A stretch of 64,000 nucleotides of DNA, from positions 1 to 64,000 of the forward strand of contig NZ_QEWN01000108.1 of the NCBI RefSeq assembly GCF_006124995.1. The letters are read 5' to 3'. The DNA comes from Vibrio sp. Hep-1b-8. Its GTDB lineage: Bacteria; Pseudomonadota; Gammaproteobacteria; Enterobacterales; Vibrionaceae. Under the pieces are notes generated by a model that searched no databases, was not told the origin of the DNA, and worked only from the letters and a program-made list of their open reading frames with translations. Positions 16,691 to 25,483 of this stretch are shown piece by piece; the first letter of the stretch is position 1, and each line of letters opens with the position of its first letter. The position numbers and the translations under genes are program-made.

Positions 16691-18217
16691 TTATTGTTCG
16701 ACCTTACTTGGGGTCGGTTTTAGCTTTTGCAACAGCTTGACTAACACTGGGCTAAACAGAACAAGAGTTGCTAGTACAGTGAAGACCAGAGTGATAGGAC
16801 GTTCCCATAGGAAGCTCAGTTCACCATCACTAATCATTAGTGCTCGACGTAAGTTCTCTTCCATTAGACCGCCTAAGATGAAACCAAGTAGCAGCGGTGC
16901 TAACGGGAAGTTGGCTAATCGCAAAGCAATAGCCGCCATGGCAATCAACAGCATCAAAAACACATCCATAGTGTTAAATGACACTAGGTAAACACCCGTT
17001 ATCGAGAAGAACAGAATCATTGGCAGCAATACCGTTCTTGGCACTGCAAGCAGTTTAGAAATGTACGGGATCAATGGTAGGTTGAGAATAACCAGTACGA
17101 TGTTACCAAAGTACATTGAGATGATAACTGACCAGAATACATCAGGGTGCTCTACAAACAGGCGAGGACCAGGTTGGATACCGTAAGCTATCAACGCACC
17201 TAGCATGATCGCAGTCGTACCTGAACCAGGAATACCCAGAGTGAGTAGCGGTACAAATGAACCGCTAGACGCCGCATTGTTTGCAGATTCTGGTGCCACC
17301 AAACCACGGATGCTACCTTTACCAAATTGTTCTTTTTTACCTTTTGGTGCAAGGTTTCGTTCCATACCGTAGCTAAGGAAAGCGGCAATTGTCGCGCCGG
17401 CACCTGGTAATACGCCTGTAAAGAAACCAAGAATTGATGAACGAATTGAGACGGGAGCGACTTCCTTGAACTCCTCTTTGGTCACTTTCATGCTACCAAT
17501 GTTGCTCATCTTAGCTTGCTCTTCTGCGCTGGTATCATTCTCTGGTTTTAGAATGCCCATCAGCGTTTCGCCCAGTGCAAATGTTGCCATCGCGAGCAAT
17601 AGGAAGCTGAAACCATCCATTAGATCGGTAAGACCGAATGTGAATCGCTCAACACCGACACCTTTATCGATGCCGACGGTTGATAGCATCAGGCCAAGCA
17701 CAGTCATCATCCACGCTTTGATTACCTGACCTTTACCTGCAAAGGCTGCAACAGCTGACAGACCAAGTAGCATTAGTGCGAAGTAGTCCGAAGACTGGAA
17801 GCTAAGCGAAACGCTGGCTAGCGCAGGAGCGGCAACAAGCAGCATGATGGCAGATAGCGTACCGCCGGTGAACGACGAGTAAGCAGCGAGTGCAAGCGCT
17901 TTACCAGCCTGACCTTTCTGAGCCATAGGGTAGCCGTCAAATGCTGTTACAACAGTTGAAGAACAGCCTGGCGCGTTGATCAGAATGGATGAAGTTGAGC
18001 CACCAAATACGGCACCGTAGTAAACACCTGCCATCAGGATCAGACCTGACGAAGGGTCTAAACCGTAAGTGATAGGTATCATGAGCGCGATTGCAGAAAT
18101 AGGGCCGAGACCCGGCAGCATGCCAATAAAGGTACCGACGAAACAACCAACGATCACCATCATGATGTTCATTGGCATTACGGCAGTAGATAGGCCTTGT
18201 AAGATTCCATCTAACAT
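16691..18217 (-). CDS. tctA: Tripartite tricarboxylate transporter, large permease TctA
   Basis: The product is 508 residues with about twelve membrane helices. It has the glycine-rich TctA signatures GTFIGMLPGLGPISAIALMIP near residues 28-48 and GFFTGVLPGAGATIAAFLSYG in the second half, arranged as an inverted repeat. It forms the transport pathway of a TctABC importer driven by an ion gradient; relatives carry citrate or other carboxylates. The actual substrate cannot be read from the sequence. It is the last gene of tctCBA. Confidence 0.93.
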   Translation of the reverse strand: MLDGILQGLSTAVMPMNIMMVIVGCFVGTFIGMLPGLGPISAIALMIPITYGLDPSSGLILMAGVYYGAVFGGSTSSILINAPGCSSTVVTAFDGYPMAQKGQAGKALALAAYSSFTGGTLSAIMLLVAAPALASVSLSFQSSDYFALMLLGLSAVAAFAGKGQVIKAWMMTVLGLMLSTVGIDKGVGVERFTFGLTDLMDGFSFLLLAMATFALGETLMGILKPENDTSAEEQAKMSNIGSMKVTKEEFKEVAPVSIRSSILGFFTGVLPGAGATIAAFLSYGMERNLAPKGKKEQFGKGSIRGLVAPESANNAASSGSFVPLLTLGIPGSGTTAIMLGALIAYGIQPGPRLFVEHPDVFWSVIISMYFGNIVLVILNLPLIPYISKLLAVPRTVLLPMILFFSITGVYLVSFNTMDVFLMLLIAMAAIALRLANFPLAPLLLGFILGGLMEENLRRALMISDGELSFLWERPITLVFTVLATLVLFSPVLVKLLQKLKPTPSKVEQ

Positions 18218-18235
18218 AATGTCATTTCCTATAAA

Positions 18236-18754
18236 TTACGACCACAAGGTGAAAATAACACCAGGCTCTAAGTAGATATCTAGGCCTTGGGTAAGAAGTA
18301 GGTAGAACGCAATAACAAATGGGAAAGAGGCACCAAGCAACACTTTCACACGACGCTCACCTAACAAATAGAAGCCAGCCAGCAAGAACAGACTGGTTGC
18401 TAACACAAATCCGATGTACGTCAGACCGACGCCATAAAGTGCCATTAACACTAAGAAGCCAATCAGCAGCTTCCATTTGAATTCAAGCACAGCTCCACTT
18501 TTAACATCAGGTTGACCCGTAACGAGCAGGATCAAAGAGAGTCCAACGCCAATAAAGGTCAATATGGTGGGCAAAGTACGAGCGGTGAACGGTTCGTACT
18601 CATCACCAGGGAACATTGGGATTTGGGACGTTTGGTAGCCGTAGCAAAGGCAGACGATTAAAAAAATCATCGCACCGACACGGTCACGGCATAGGAGATT
18701 CTCTTTAGAGAAAAAGCTCCCATTTTTGAAAGAATTCGTTGGCAAGTCCGACAT
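18236..18754 (-). CDS. tctB: Tripartite tricarboxylate transporter, small subunit TctB
   Basis: The product is 172 residues from the ATG at 18754 (MSDLPTNS), chosen because GGAG lies at proper distance; the frame is open upstream to 18802. Four membrane helices are visible: about 25-45, 65-85, 100-135 and 145-165. This is typical of TctB, the small membrane partner of TctA. The gene lies between tctC and tctA with an 18-base gap to tctA. Confidence 0.85.
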   Translation of the reverse strand: MSDLPTNSFKNGSFFSKENLLCRDRVGAMIFLIVCLCYGYQTSQIPMFPGDEYEPFTARTLPTILTFIGVGLSLILLVTGQPDVKSGAVLEFKWKLLIGFLVLMALYGVGLTYIGFVLATSLFLLAGFYLLGERRVKVLLGASFPFVIAFYLLLTQGLDIYLEPGVIFTLWS

Positions 18755-18920
18755 ATCCAACTCCATAAACGTAACAGGCAGGGGAAATAAAAAGCCGTAC
18801 AAGAGAGTTAATGAGCATGTTTCACTAACAAATAAGCCATTTGCTGCTAGTCAAGGAGGCTTAACTGTTTATACATAAACAGAGGAGATTGTTGGTTACT
18901 CATGTACGGCGAAAGGGGGA

Positions 18921-18941
18921 GAGGGTGAGTTGTTCACCCTC
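18921..18941 (-). other. Intra-operon hairpin between tctC and tctB
   Basis: GAGGGTGA and TCACCCTC form a perfect 8-bp stem with a 5-base loop, just downstream of the tctC stop on the minus strand. There is no T-tract, so it is more likely an RNA-stabilising or partial attenuating element than a full terminator. Such elements often raise binding-protein levels over membrane partners. Confidence 0.5.
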
Positions 18942-18957
18942 AAACTAGGTTAAAAAT

Positions 18958-19929
18958 CTACTTCAGGAAGCCTAGCTCACGCATTAGGTCGCCCATTTGC
19001 TTCTCTTGATCTTCAAGGAAAGCGTAGAATTCTTTGTCTGCTTTGTAGTTGTCGATCCAGCCGTTACGGTCACGAACCACTTTCCACTCATCCGTTTTGT
19101 ACATCTTAGTAAGTGCTGCGTTCCACTCGTCGATCTTCGCTTGGCTAGCACCTGGTGCTGCAAAGAATCCACGCCAGTTAGCAAACACAGTTTCGTTGCC
19201 GTATTCCGTTAGTGTTGGGATATCTGGAGCCGCTTCTAGACGCTTAGGAGCGGTGACAGCAAGAATTTTAACCTGACCAGATTTCGACATTTCTAGTACT
19301 TCGCCCAGACCAGTAGAAAGAAGCTGAGTTTCACCAGAAAGTAGAGCAGCCATGGCTTTACCGCCTGCATCGTACGCAATGTAACGTACTTTCTTCGCGT
19401 CGAAGCCTTCACCTTTGAATGCAGCAGCAACCACTAGGTGGTCCATACTGCCTCGTGCGGAACCGCCAGCAATTTTCACTTTACGTGGGTTCGACTCGAA
19501 ATCTTTAACTACGTCTTCCCAAGTGTTGTAGCCAGAGTCAACGGCCGTCACGATTGCACCGTAGTCGGCGATTGTTGCTGCAACTGGAGTTAGGTCGCGG
19601 AATGATTGAGGGAAAATACCTGTCAACGAACGAACGACGATCGGTGTAGAGTTCACCATCAGAGTATCTTCTTGACGCTGTGCTGTTTCGATTAGGTGTG
19701 CAATCGCTTTACCGCCGCCGCCACCAGATAGATTCTGGAATGAGACATTTTCAACGATGTCAGATTTAACAAGAACATCGCCTGTACCACGAGCTGTCAT
19801 GTCCCAGCCACCACCAGCGCCACCAGGGATTAGAAAGTGGATTTTCTCAACATCTGCTGCAAAAGCGTTGAAAGAAAAAGACGCAGCGATGATGGATGCT
19901 GCCAGTGTTGGTTTGAGTACCTTAAACAT
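18958..19929 (-). CDS. tctC: Tripartite tricarboxylate transporter, binding protein TctC
   Basis: The product is 323 residues with a clear signal peptide (about 1-24, ending FNAFA). It has the BUG/TctC receptor signatures: IHFLIPGGAGGGWDMTARG at the N terminus and the GGSARGSMDHLVV and YDAGGKAMAALLSGE blocks. It is periplasmic and captures a carboxylate for TctAB. It is the first gene of the operon. The 230-base gap upstream holds its promoter and two similar 21-base direct repeats. Confidence 0.92.
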   Translation of the reverse strand: MFKVLKPTLAASIIAASFSFNAFAADVEKIHFLIPGGAGGGWDMTARGTGDVLVKSDIVENVSFQNLSGGGGGKAIAHLIETAQRQEDTLMVNSTPIVVRSLTGIFPQSFRDLTPVAATIADYGAIVTAVDSGYNTWEDVVKDFESNPRKVKIAGGSARGSMDHLVVAAAFKGEGFDAKKVRYIAYDAGGKAMAALLSGETQLLSTGLGEVLEMSKSGQVKILAVTAPKRLEAAPDIPTLTEYGNETVFANWRGFFAAPGASQAKIDEWNAALTKMYKTDEWKVVRDRNGWIDNYKADKEFYAFLEDQEKQMGDLMRELGFLK

Positions 19930-20086
19930 GATTCACGTTCCTTATGTGTACGCCTGTTCTTCATTGAGAACTGGCTTATCGTTATCAATTATCTGCTACC
20001 AAGGAAGGGATACTTGCTAGTAGATGAGCATAAGGTTAATAGTGTGTTAAAACTTTGTCTGTAATGCGTTGATAAAAACAATATTG

Positions 20087-20107
20087 GGCATTTTGGTGGT
20101 TTTGTTC
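20087..20107. repeat. Direct repeat copy 1 upstream of tctC
   Basis: A 21-base unit beginning GGCATTTTGGTGGTTTTG. A second copy with four mismatches (GGCAATTTAGGTGGTTTTAT) begins 57 bases away at 20144. The two occur only in this gap as far as I can see, so they may be paired binding sites for a regulator of tct. Confidence 0.4.
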
Positions 20108-20143
20108 ATAAAGTTCACAGCATGACGTCGTCAACCAAAAGTC

Positions 20144-20164
20144 GGCAATTTAGGTGGTTTTATC
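20144..20164. repeat. Direct repeat copy 2 upstream of tctC
   Basis: This is the partner of the repeat at 20087-20107. Its last bases overlap the stop codon of the T6SS kinase gene, so part of the similarity is constrained by coding. Confidence 0.4.
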
Positions 20165-20900
20165 GCTGTTTGGCCAGCTTGAGCTGCTGTTGCAACAGTA
20201 TCTGATACCGGCTCGGTAGATTCAGTGTCAGAGCGGAGCGCTGAGTGTGGCAAAACTGAGAAATAGGCAAGCTATCAAAAGGGTGGTGGTGGAAGACAGT
20301 TTGGAGCGTAATCGCCAGAGCAACGTAATCGTCTCTGGGGCTAACTTGACCATAGCGGAAGGTGGCATTAGCTCCACTAAAGCGAGGCGATAGAGAACTG
20401 GTCAGGGTTTGATAGTGTTCACCGATCGGCAAGACAGAGCCAAAATCGATTAAAGTGAGTTGCTGATCCGATTCATTGACGATGATATTACTAGGTTTGA
20501 TATCACCGTGAATAAATCCACTGCCATGAAGCTGCTGGAGGATAGCTTCTGACTGGCTAAGTAGCGTCAAACGCTGACTTTGGCCAATCACGGCAGCGGA
20601 TAGTGGGATACCGTTGCAGAGTGAGGTGATTAACCAATCCACTTGCTGATGGCTGCCAAAATCTATGTAACTTGGCCAATGTTCCGAAGTGAATTTGGCT
20701 AAAAACCGGGCTTCAATTTGTAGTTGTAACCTAGCACTTGGCGAGCTTGCTATTTTGACCGCAACCCATCCGAAGCTTGGACTGTAAGCTTGGTAGACCT
20801 GCTTACCTATGAGTTTGAAACGACTCAGACCAAGCGCTCTAAGACAGGCTGTCACTCTGCTAGGGACAGCCTGTGAGGTTTCGGAGAGATCCTGCGACAT
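20160..20900 (-). CDS. T6SS-associated Ser/Thr protein kinase (PpkA-like)
   Basis: The product is 246 residues, a compact kinase domain with no extra C-terminal domain. Key residues are present: the Lys in VAVKI (49), HGDIKPSN with catalytic Asp133 and Lys135, and the DFG Asp152. It lies directly after tssM at the end of the T6SS operon, and the locus also has an FHA protein, the classical phosphothreonine reader in PpkA pathways. PpkA of Pseudomonas is much longer and membrane-bound, so this is a short cytoplasmic relative. No PP2C-type phosphatase (PppA) gene was seen in the locus. Confidence 0.82.
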   Translation of the reverse strand: MSQDLSETSQAVPSRVTACLRALGLSRFKLIGKQVYQAYSPSFGWVAVKIASSPSARLQLQIEARFLAKFTSEHWPSYIDFGSHQQVDWLITSLCNGIPLSAAVIGQSQRLTLLSQSEAILQQLHGSGFIHGDIKPSNIIVNESDQQLTLIDFGSVLPIGEHYQTLTSSLSPRFSGANATFRYGQVSPRDDYVALAITLQTVFHHHPFDSLPISQFCHTQRSALTLNLPSRYQILLQQQLKLAKQR

Positions 20901-20909
20901 CTTCAGTAC

Positions 20910-23900
20910 CTAGATGCTCGCCGGTAAGGTAAAGGCAGAGAAAAAGTTAGGCACGAACGGGTTGTTTTGTCCTTGAATTTTAATGCTCAGTTCTACCTGA
21001 CTTTCATTATGACTAAATTTTACTCTGGTGCTTTGTGAGGTCGCTGAAACGACTCGTGGCTCGATAAGCTTGAACCAAGCCCAACTACCAGTGAAGGTTT
21101 CATCCGCAATTTGAACATCTTGTGCACGCAATTGGAATCCAATGGAATCTTTGTCGACGTCCTTGGCAGACCAGTTTTGTTTACTCCATAGTCTAGGTCC
21201 GTGTTGATAAGAGAACAGCGACTTTTCAGCATTGATGGTGAACTGAGTCAGATCCGAGGACATCTCTAGTGCTTTAAGTTGGAACTCTAAAGAGATGTTT
21301 TGTGGATCTTGTAAGAACAGTGCATTTCTAATATCCGCTGCTTTGTCAATCATCTGCCATACGTTCGGATCGAGTGCTAAACCTGTGTTGGGTAGCAGTC
21401 CTGCGAGGAAAGGTGAACGTTCATCGGTTGAAAACCCTTTTAGTTTGCTGTGATAGAACTTATCCAATACACCATTACTCTTAAAGAAGCTTGCGACATC
21501 ATTGGTCGCAGCATCAAGTGATGCACTCTTGTTGAATGGGTAGTAGGCGGCAATCGTGTTTTGATAGGTCTGAAACACCTCATTTTGCCAACTGGTATTG
21601 AGATAACTATGCGCAAGTGACATCACCATTTCGTTGGCTTGTTGCGTCACATTAGCAATAATTTCCATCGACAAAGCAGGTTGCTTAGCGGTATTGCCCG
21701 CGACGACAGATACTGGATTGCTCAGTTTTAGCTCTGCGGTCAGTGTGTTAAATGCCATTTCTTGAGGTGACTCAGAGCTAAGAAACTTAGCTAGCCACGT
21801 TTCCATCTCGGTAAACTGACCAAGTAGAGTATCGATTGGCTTTGTTCCCTGATCCGTGGCGGTAACCTGCTGATGATAAGGGGTAAAGGCAATGTATATC
21901 TGACGAGCGCTCTCTTTTTTATCGCTATCTTGCTGAGGTGGTAGGGTTTCGTCACTTTCCGCTTTTGGTACTTCGATCTCGACGGAAGTGTACTTGCTGA
22001 CGGTCGTATACAGTAGAGCAAGTGGATTGTCCGCTGCGCTGGTAAGCACGGACAGAGAACGGTTTAAGCTATCGGCATCTTTTATCTCTTTGACTTGAAT
22101 ACGAGACGTCAGATCTCGCCAGTAATTGATGTAATCGTTTTGATACATCTGCTTGAGATCTCGACTGATGCGATACATCTCCAAAGCGCTTGGAGAATTT
22201 CCTGCAACGCCTTCGTAAGCCTGTAACGCTTCTGACAGAACCTTAGAATCAACGGACAGATCCAGTTCATTGAAGCCAGATGGGGTATACAAGTACGGCA
22301 CCATATACCCGGCATAGCTAGGCGAAAAGCTGAATAGCTGAGAAAAGTGGCTGCCAAACTCCGGTCGGATGTCAATACGCTTAGAATAAGTCGCTGAATT
22401 GAGAATATGCTCATAGAGCAGCGTCTCGATGCCAGTCTGATTGATCACTTTCTTGGCCAGTGTTTCTAAATCATAGTTAGGTTTGACTGGCACTAGGTCT
22501 TGAGCAAACACGTCATCAAGCAAGATACGAAGCTGTGCCAGATTGACGCTATCGGCTTCTCCCTGATCTCGTAGAGTCGACATGAAATAGTTCTTCAGCT
22601 CTTCAATATTCGTTCTTTTGGGATCAAACAAAAGACGGTAATTGTTGAGCAATGAAAGTGTCTTAGCTTGGTCTTCCAAGTTGACATAGACAAACAGATC
22701 TTTCTCAAGGGTATTCTCCATCGAGGGGATAAGTACCTGCGAAAGCTCTTCAAAATAGGCGGCTTCTACCTCATCCATGATGCTAGAACTTGGCATAAAA
22801 GGGAGCGTATACCAAGGTTTTGGCTCTAAATAGAGTGCATAGATACGATTGAGCGAATACAGATTGGGAATATTATCCGCCATGTTTTCGATATCGTAAG
22901 GAGACGCCGCAATCGCCTCTTTATATCTCTCCAACATATTATCCGCTCTCGCTTCACGGGCACTTTGATAATCAAAATCGAGCTTGATCACCGCTAAAAC
23001 CGTGATCAACAAGGCTGCACAAAACACCGTGTAAGCCGTTTGCCAAAACAGTAGCGAGTTTTCTCTGCGACGGTTTACGCCAACCAAAGCATTTTCATTC
23101 AACACAACGTGATTCATGATGTGCTGAGCGAATAAGGTCTGTGTGACAGGCAACTGCTGCTGTTGTTGAAACTTTTCGTTACCGAGCGATTCATTAATCA
23201 CGTTCGCTAACAGGTCGTACTGTTTGGTGTCTGTACCACTATGGGTGAAATAGAATCCACGGAAACAGAGACCATTGTTGAGTTGATCGCCTCGGTAAAG
23301 ACGTTGTAGAAAATGCCATAAACTCTGTTTAAGCAGGCCAAACTGATAGGGTGCTGCACAGATAGAGTTGCGGTAATCCTGATTTAGCTGAGAAGAGAGA
23401 GCGGTACTTGTGCTGGCAATCAATTGACTGATTAAGTGGTCATACTCTTGGTTAAACCAGTCTGCATCAATTCCGCCATTTTTGATAAAAGGCGAGGTTG
23501 CTCCAAAGACGTCGTTGCGTTTTGCTTCATCGAAAGCGGAGAAAAACTGGCAAAAGTCGTTAATCTGTCCCATGTTGGTGATCAGATTATAGATAGGGAG
23601 ATTGAGGCCAAAGCTATCGTTAAAGGTTTTGATGGTTGATTTCAGTTCGTCGGCACGTTGAATCAAGGCTTCTCGATTGCCAAGTAAATGTTCAACTTCT
23701 GTTGTGAGCAACATGCCATTAACTGCCTGACGCGGACGCCATTTATTCAATGACTCGGTCAGCGTTTTTAAATACTGTGCTTGCTGATCTTCACCGCAAC
23801 TTACCGATATCAGGATCGAATGCTCACTGAGCCAAAATAGCACCGGAAACTCGATGTCATTGCCAAAATCATCAACTTTATATGCCTCGTAGCCCATCTG

Positions 23901-24281
23901 AGTGATGATGGATTTATCTTTGCTTGGATCATCGCTCAGCAATAGGTAGATGGGTTGGTCGTAACGGCTATTGAGACGCTTCTTTCGTTTTTGAACTTCA
24001 ATCATGCGTTTGAAGTGAAGCGTAAGTAGCTTGCTACGCTTTTGGATTAGAAGTCGCTGTTGGTCTGGTGTTTTGCTGACCTCACTACCTCGTTGCAACA
24101 GCCAGTATGTCATTAAAGCTGACAAGAACGACGCAATGATGGTCGCAATGATGCCGATTGCCAGCGAATCTGGGTAGGCAAACCACCATGTTAAACCTGC
24201 GCCGATCAACACGATCAGCACGGCAGTTAATAGCGCCCAGATCACACTGCGCTTATTACTCTTCTGGGTTGGCTTAGTCAT
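20910..24281 (-). CDS. tssM: T6SS membrane complex protein TssM (IcmF-like)
   Basis: The product is 1123 residues from the ATG at 24281. Two membrane helices lie near residues 15-65 and a third near 420-445, giving a cytoplasmic loop and a large periplasmic C-terminal part that contacts TssJ. The position of the Walker A motif in many TssM proteins reads LLLSDDPSKDKS here, with no GxxxxGK[ST], so nucleotide binding is unlikely. It spans the inner membrane and anchors the TssJLM complex. Its start overlaps the tssL stop by eight bases. The length is normal for the family. Confidence 0.92.
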   Translation of the reverse strand: MTKPTQKSNKRSVIWALLTAVLIVLIGAGLTWWFAYPDSLAIGIIATIIASFLSALMTYWLLQRGSEVSKTPDQQRLLIQKRSKLLTLHFKRMIEVQKRKKRLNSRYDQPIYLLLSDDPSKDKSIITQMGYEAYKVDDFGNDIEFPVLFWLSEHSILISVSCGEDQQAQYLKTLTESLNKWRPRQAVNGMLLTTEVEHLLGNREALIQRADELKSTIKTFNDSFGLNLPIYNLITNMGQINDFCQFFSAFDEAKRNDVFGATSPFIKNGGIDADWFNQEYDHLISQLIASTSTALSSQLNQDYRNSICAAPYQFGLLKQSLWHFLQRLYRGDQLNNGLCFRGFYFTHSGTDTKQYDLLANVINESLGNEKFQQQQQLPVTQTLFAQHIMNHVVLNENALVGVNRRRENSLLFWQTAYTVFCAALLITVLAVIKLDFDYQSAREARADNMLERYKEAIAASPYDIENMADNIPNLYSLNRIYALYLEPKPWYTLPFMPSSSIMDEVEAAYFEELSQVLIPSMENTLEKDLFVYVNLEDQAKTLSLLNNYRLLFDPKRTNIEELKNYFMSTLRDQGEADSVNLAQLRILLDDVFAQDLVPVKPNYDLETLAKKVINQTGIETLLYEHILNSATYSKRIDIRPEFGSHFSQLFSFSPSYAGYMVPYLYTPSGFNELDLSVDSKVLSEALQAYEGVAGNSPSALEMYRISRDLKQMYQNDYINYWRDLTSRIQVKEIKDADSLNRSLSVLTSAADNPLALLYTTVSKYTSVEIEVPKAESDETLPPQQDSDKKESARQIYIAFTPYHQQVTATDQGTKPIDTLLGQFTEMETWLAKFLSSESPQEMAFNTLTAELKLSNPVSVVAGNTAKQPALSMEIIANVTQQANEMVMSLAHSYLNTSWQNEVFQTYQNTIAAYYPFNKSASLDAATNDVASFFKSNGVLDKFYHSKLKGFSTDERSPFLAGLLPNTGLALDPNVWQMIDKAADIRNALFLQDPQNISLEFQLKALEMSSDLTQFTINAEKSLFSYQHGPRLWSKQNWSAKDVDKDSIGFQLRAQDVQIADETFTGSWAWFKLIEPRVVSATSQSTRVKFSHNESQVELSIKIQGQNNPFVPNFFSAFTLPASI

Positions 24282-25479
24282 CGCGCTGAACCTCATTATT
24301 GTTTTTATTCTCTTGCTGCGTATTTCTTACGATGATTGGTGTGAGCGATTCTTTTTCTACATACCAAGTCTTTATTTCGCGCGCTTGTTCTGAAGAATCA
24401 CTTCTGACAATCACGCGGAAGTAATTGTCAAACGCATCGACCTGAGGTTGGTATTTCGACGCAGACAATTTTGCGACAAATTTTTCTGCGTTGGTTCGAG
24501 TGGAGAAAGTCGCCAATTGAACCAACCATGACGAATAACTGGTCGCAAGATTGGCAGGAGGAGTCGCTTCGACAAGTTCCACTTTGCTCGCTCGCTGGGG
24601 GGTATTCGCTAAATCGTCGTCTTGACTGATAAAGACAATGTCATTCACCTGACCCGACATGACATAGCGATTACTGAAATCGGCTAGATTGGAAAAATCA
24701 CGCGCCCTTTGTGGGTAAGTTTTGTTGTACCAAAAGTGGGTGAGGCCAACGCTGGTCAAAATCAGACATAGGAAAAATATCGTTGTGACTAAGTAGCGTT
24801 TGCGACGGGTTGGTTTACGTACCTGAGGCAGCTTTGTTTTGGTATGGCAGTATATTTTGCCAGATTGTCGATACTGACTGATCACTTGTTCAAGCTGATG
24901 GGTAAACGTTTTAAGCTGATCACTGCCGCTTTCACGATACTGACCTTTAAAGCCAATATTGACGAAGATATAGATGACCTCAAGCAGATCGATCATCTTG
25001 TGAGGTTGTCTTAAAGCCTTGTCGGCTACGGTAAAGAACAATTCTCCGCCGTTGCGCATACCAAACAGTTCACTGAGTAAGGTTTTGTTCTCCCAACCGC
25101 GAGATTCGCCCCACTTACAGTAGATGATCAATTCGTCCAGTACTACAGCATAGAGAAAGCAGAGCTTATCGATGACGGCAACAGGGTAGTTGAGCTCTGC
25201 TCCCTTGGTTTTGATGTCGTTGACGGCATCGACCAGTTGTTGTCTCAACGTCGTCACGTCGTCAGGTTCAGGTAGCGTTGCAACCTTAAGGGTGATGGCA
25301 AGCAGCTCACTGCTTATATTCAACAACTGGTTTTCAGCTTTGTCAAAGTAGTGAAGGAACTCACTGCGTCCGCGACTCGCATCAACGGGCGACCAAACCG
25401 TGTCACTGATTTCGTCTTTGCTTACGAAATCAGACTGTTTTGCATCCCATACCAGTGTTTCTTCGTCTAAATAATTCAT
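24274..25479 (-). CDS. tssL: T6SS membrane protein TssL (DotU-like) with SPOR-like C terminus
   Basis: The product is 401 residues. The N-terminal DotU/IcmH domain (about 30-215) contains the helices with LDELIYCKWGES and ELFFTV. A single membrane helix follows near 228-250, then a periplasmic tail. The tail (about 300-385, SSWLVQLATFSTRTNAEKF...) resembles a SPOR domain, a peptidoglycan-binding fold, where other 'specialised' TssL proteins carry an OmpA-like domain. This would attach the membrane complex to the cell wall. Confidence 0.9.
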   Translation of the reverse strand: MNYLDEETLVWDAKQSDFVSKDEISDTVWSPVDASRGRSEFLHYFDKAENQLLNISSELLAITLKVATLPEPDDVTTLRQQLVDAVNDIKTKGAELNYPVAVIDKLCFLYAVVLDELIIYCKWGESRGWENKTLLSELFGMRNGGELFFTVADKALRQPHKMIDLLEVIYIFVNIGFKGQYRESGSDQLKTFTHQLEQVISQYRQSGKIYCHTKTKLPQVRKPTRRKRYLVTTIFFLCLILTSVGLTHFWYNKTYPQRARDFSNLADFSNRYVMSGQVNDIVFISQDDDLANTPQRASKVELVEATPPANLATSYSSWLVQLATFSTRTNAEKFVAKLSASKYQPQVDAFDNYFRVIVRSDSSEQAREIKTWYVEKESLTPIIVRNTQQENKNNNEVQRDD

Positions 25480-25483
25480 AGCC

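Noticed and set aside
16617..16991. Plus-strand 124-codon frame at the end of tctA
   Set aside because: It overlaps the tct terminator and the antisense of tctA, with no motif.
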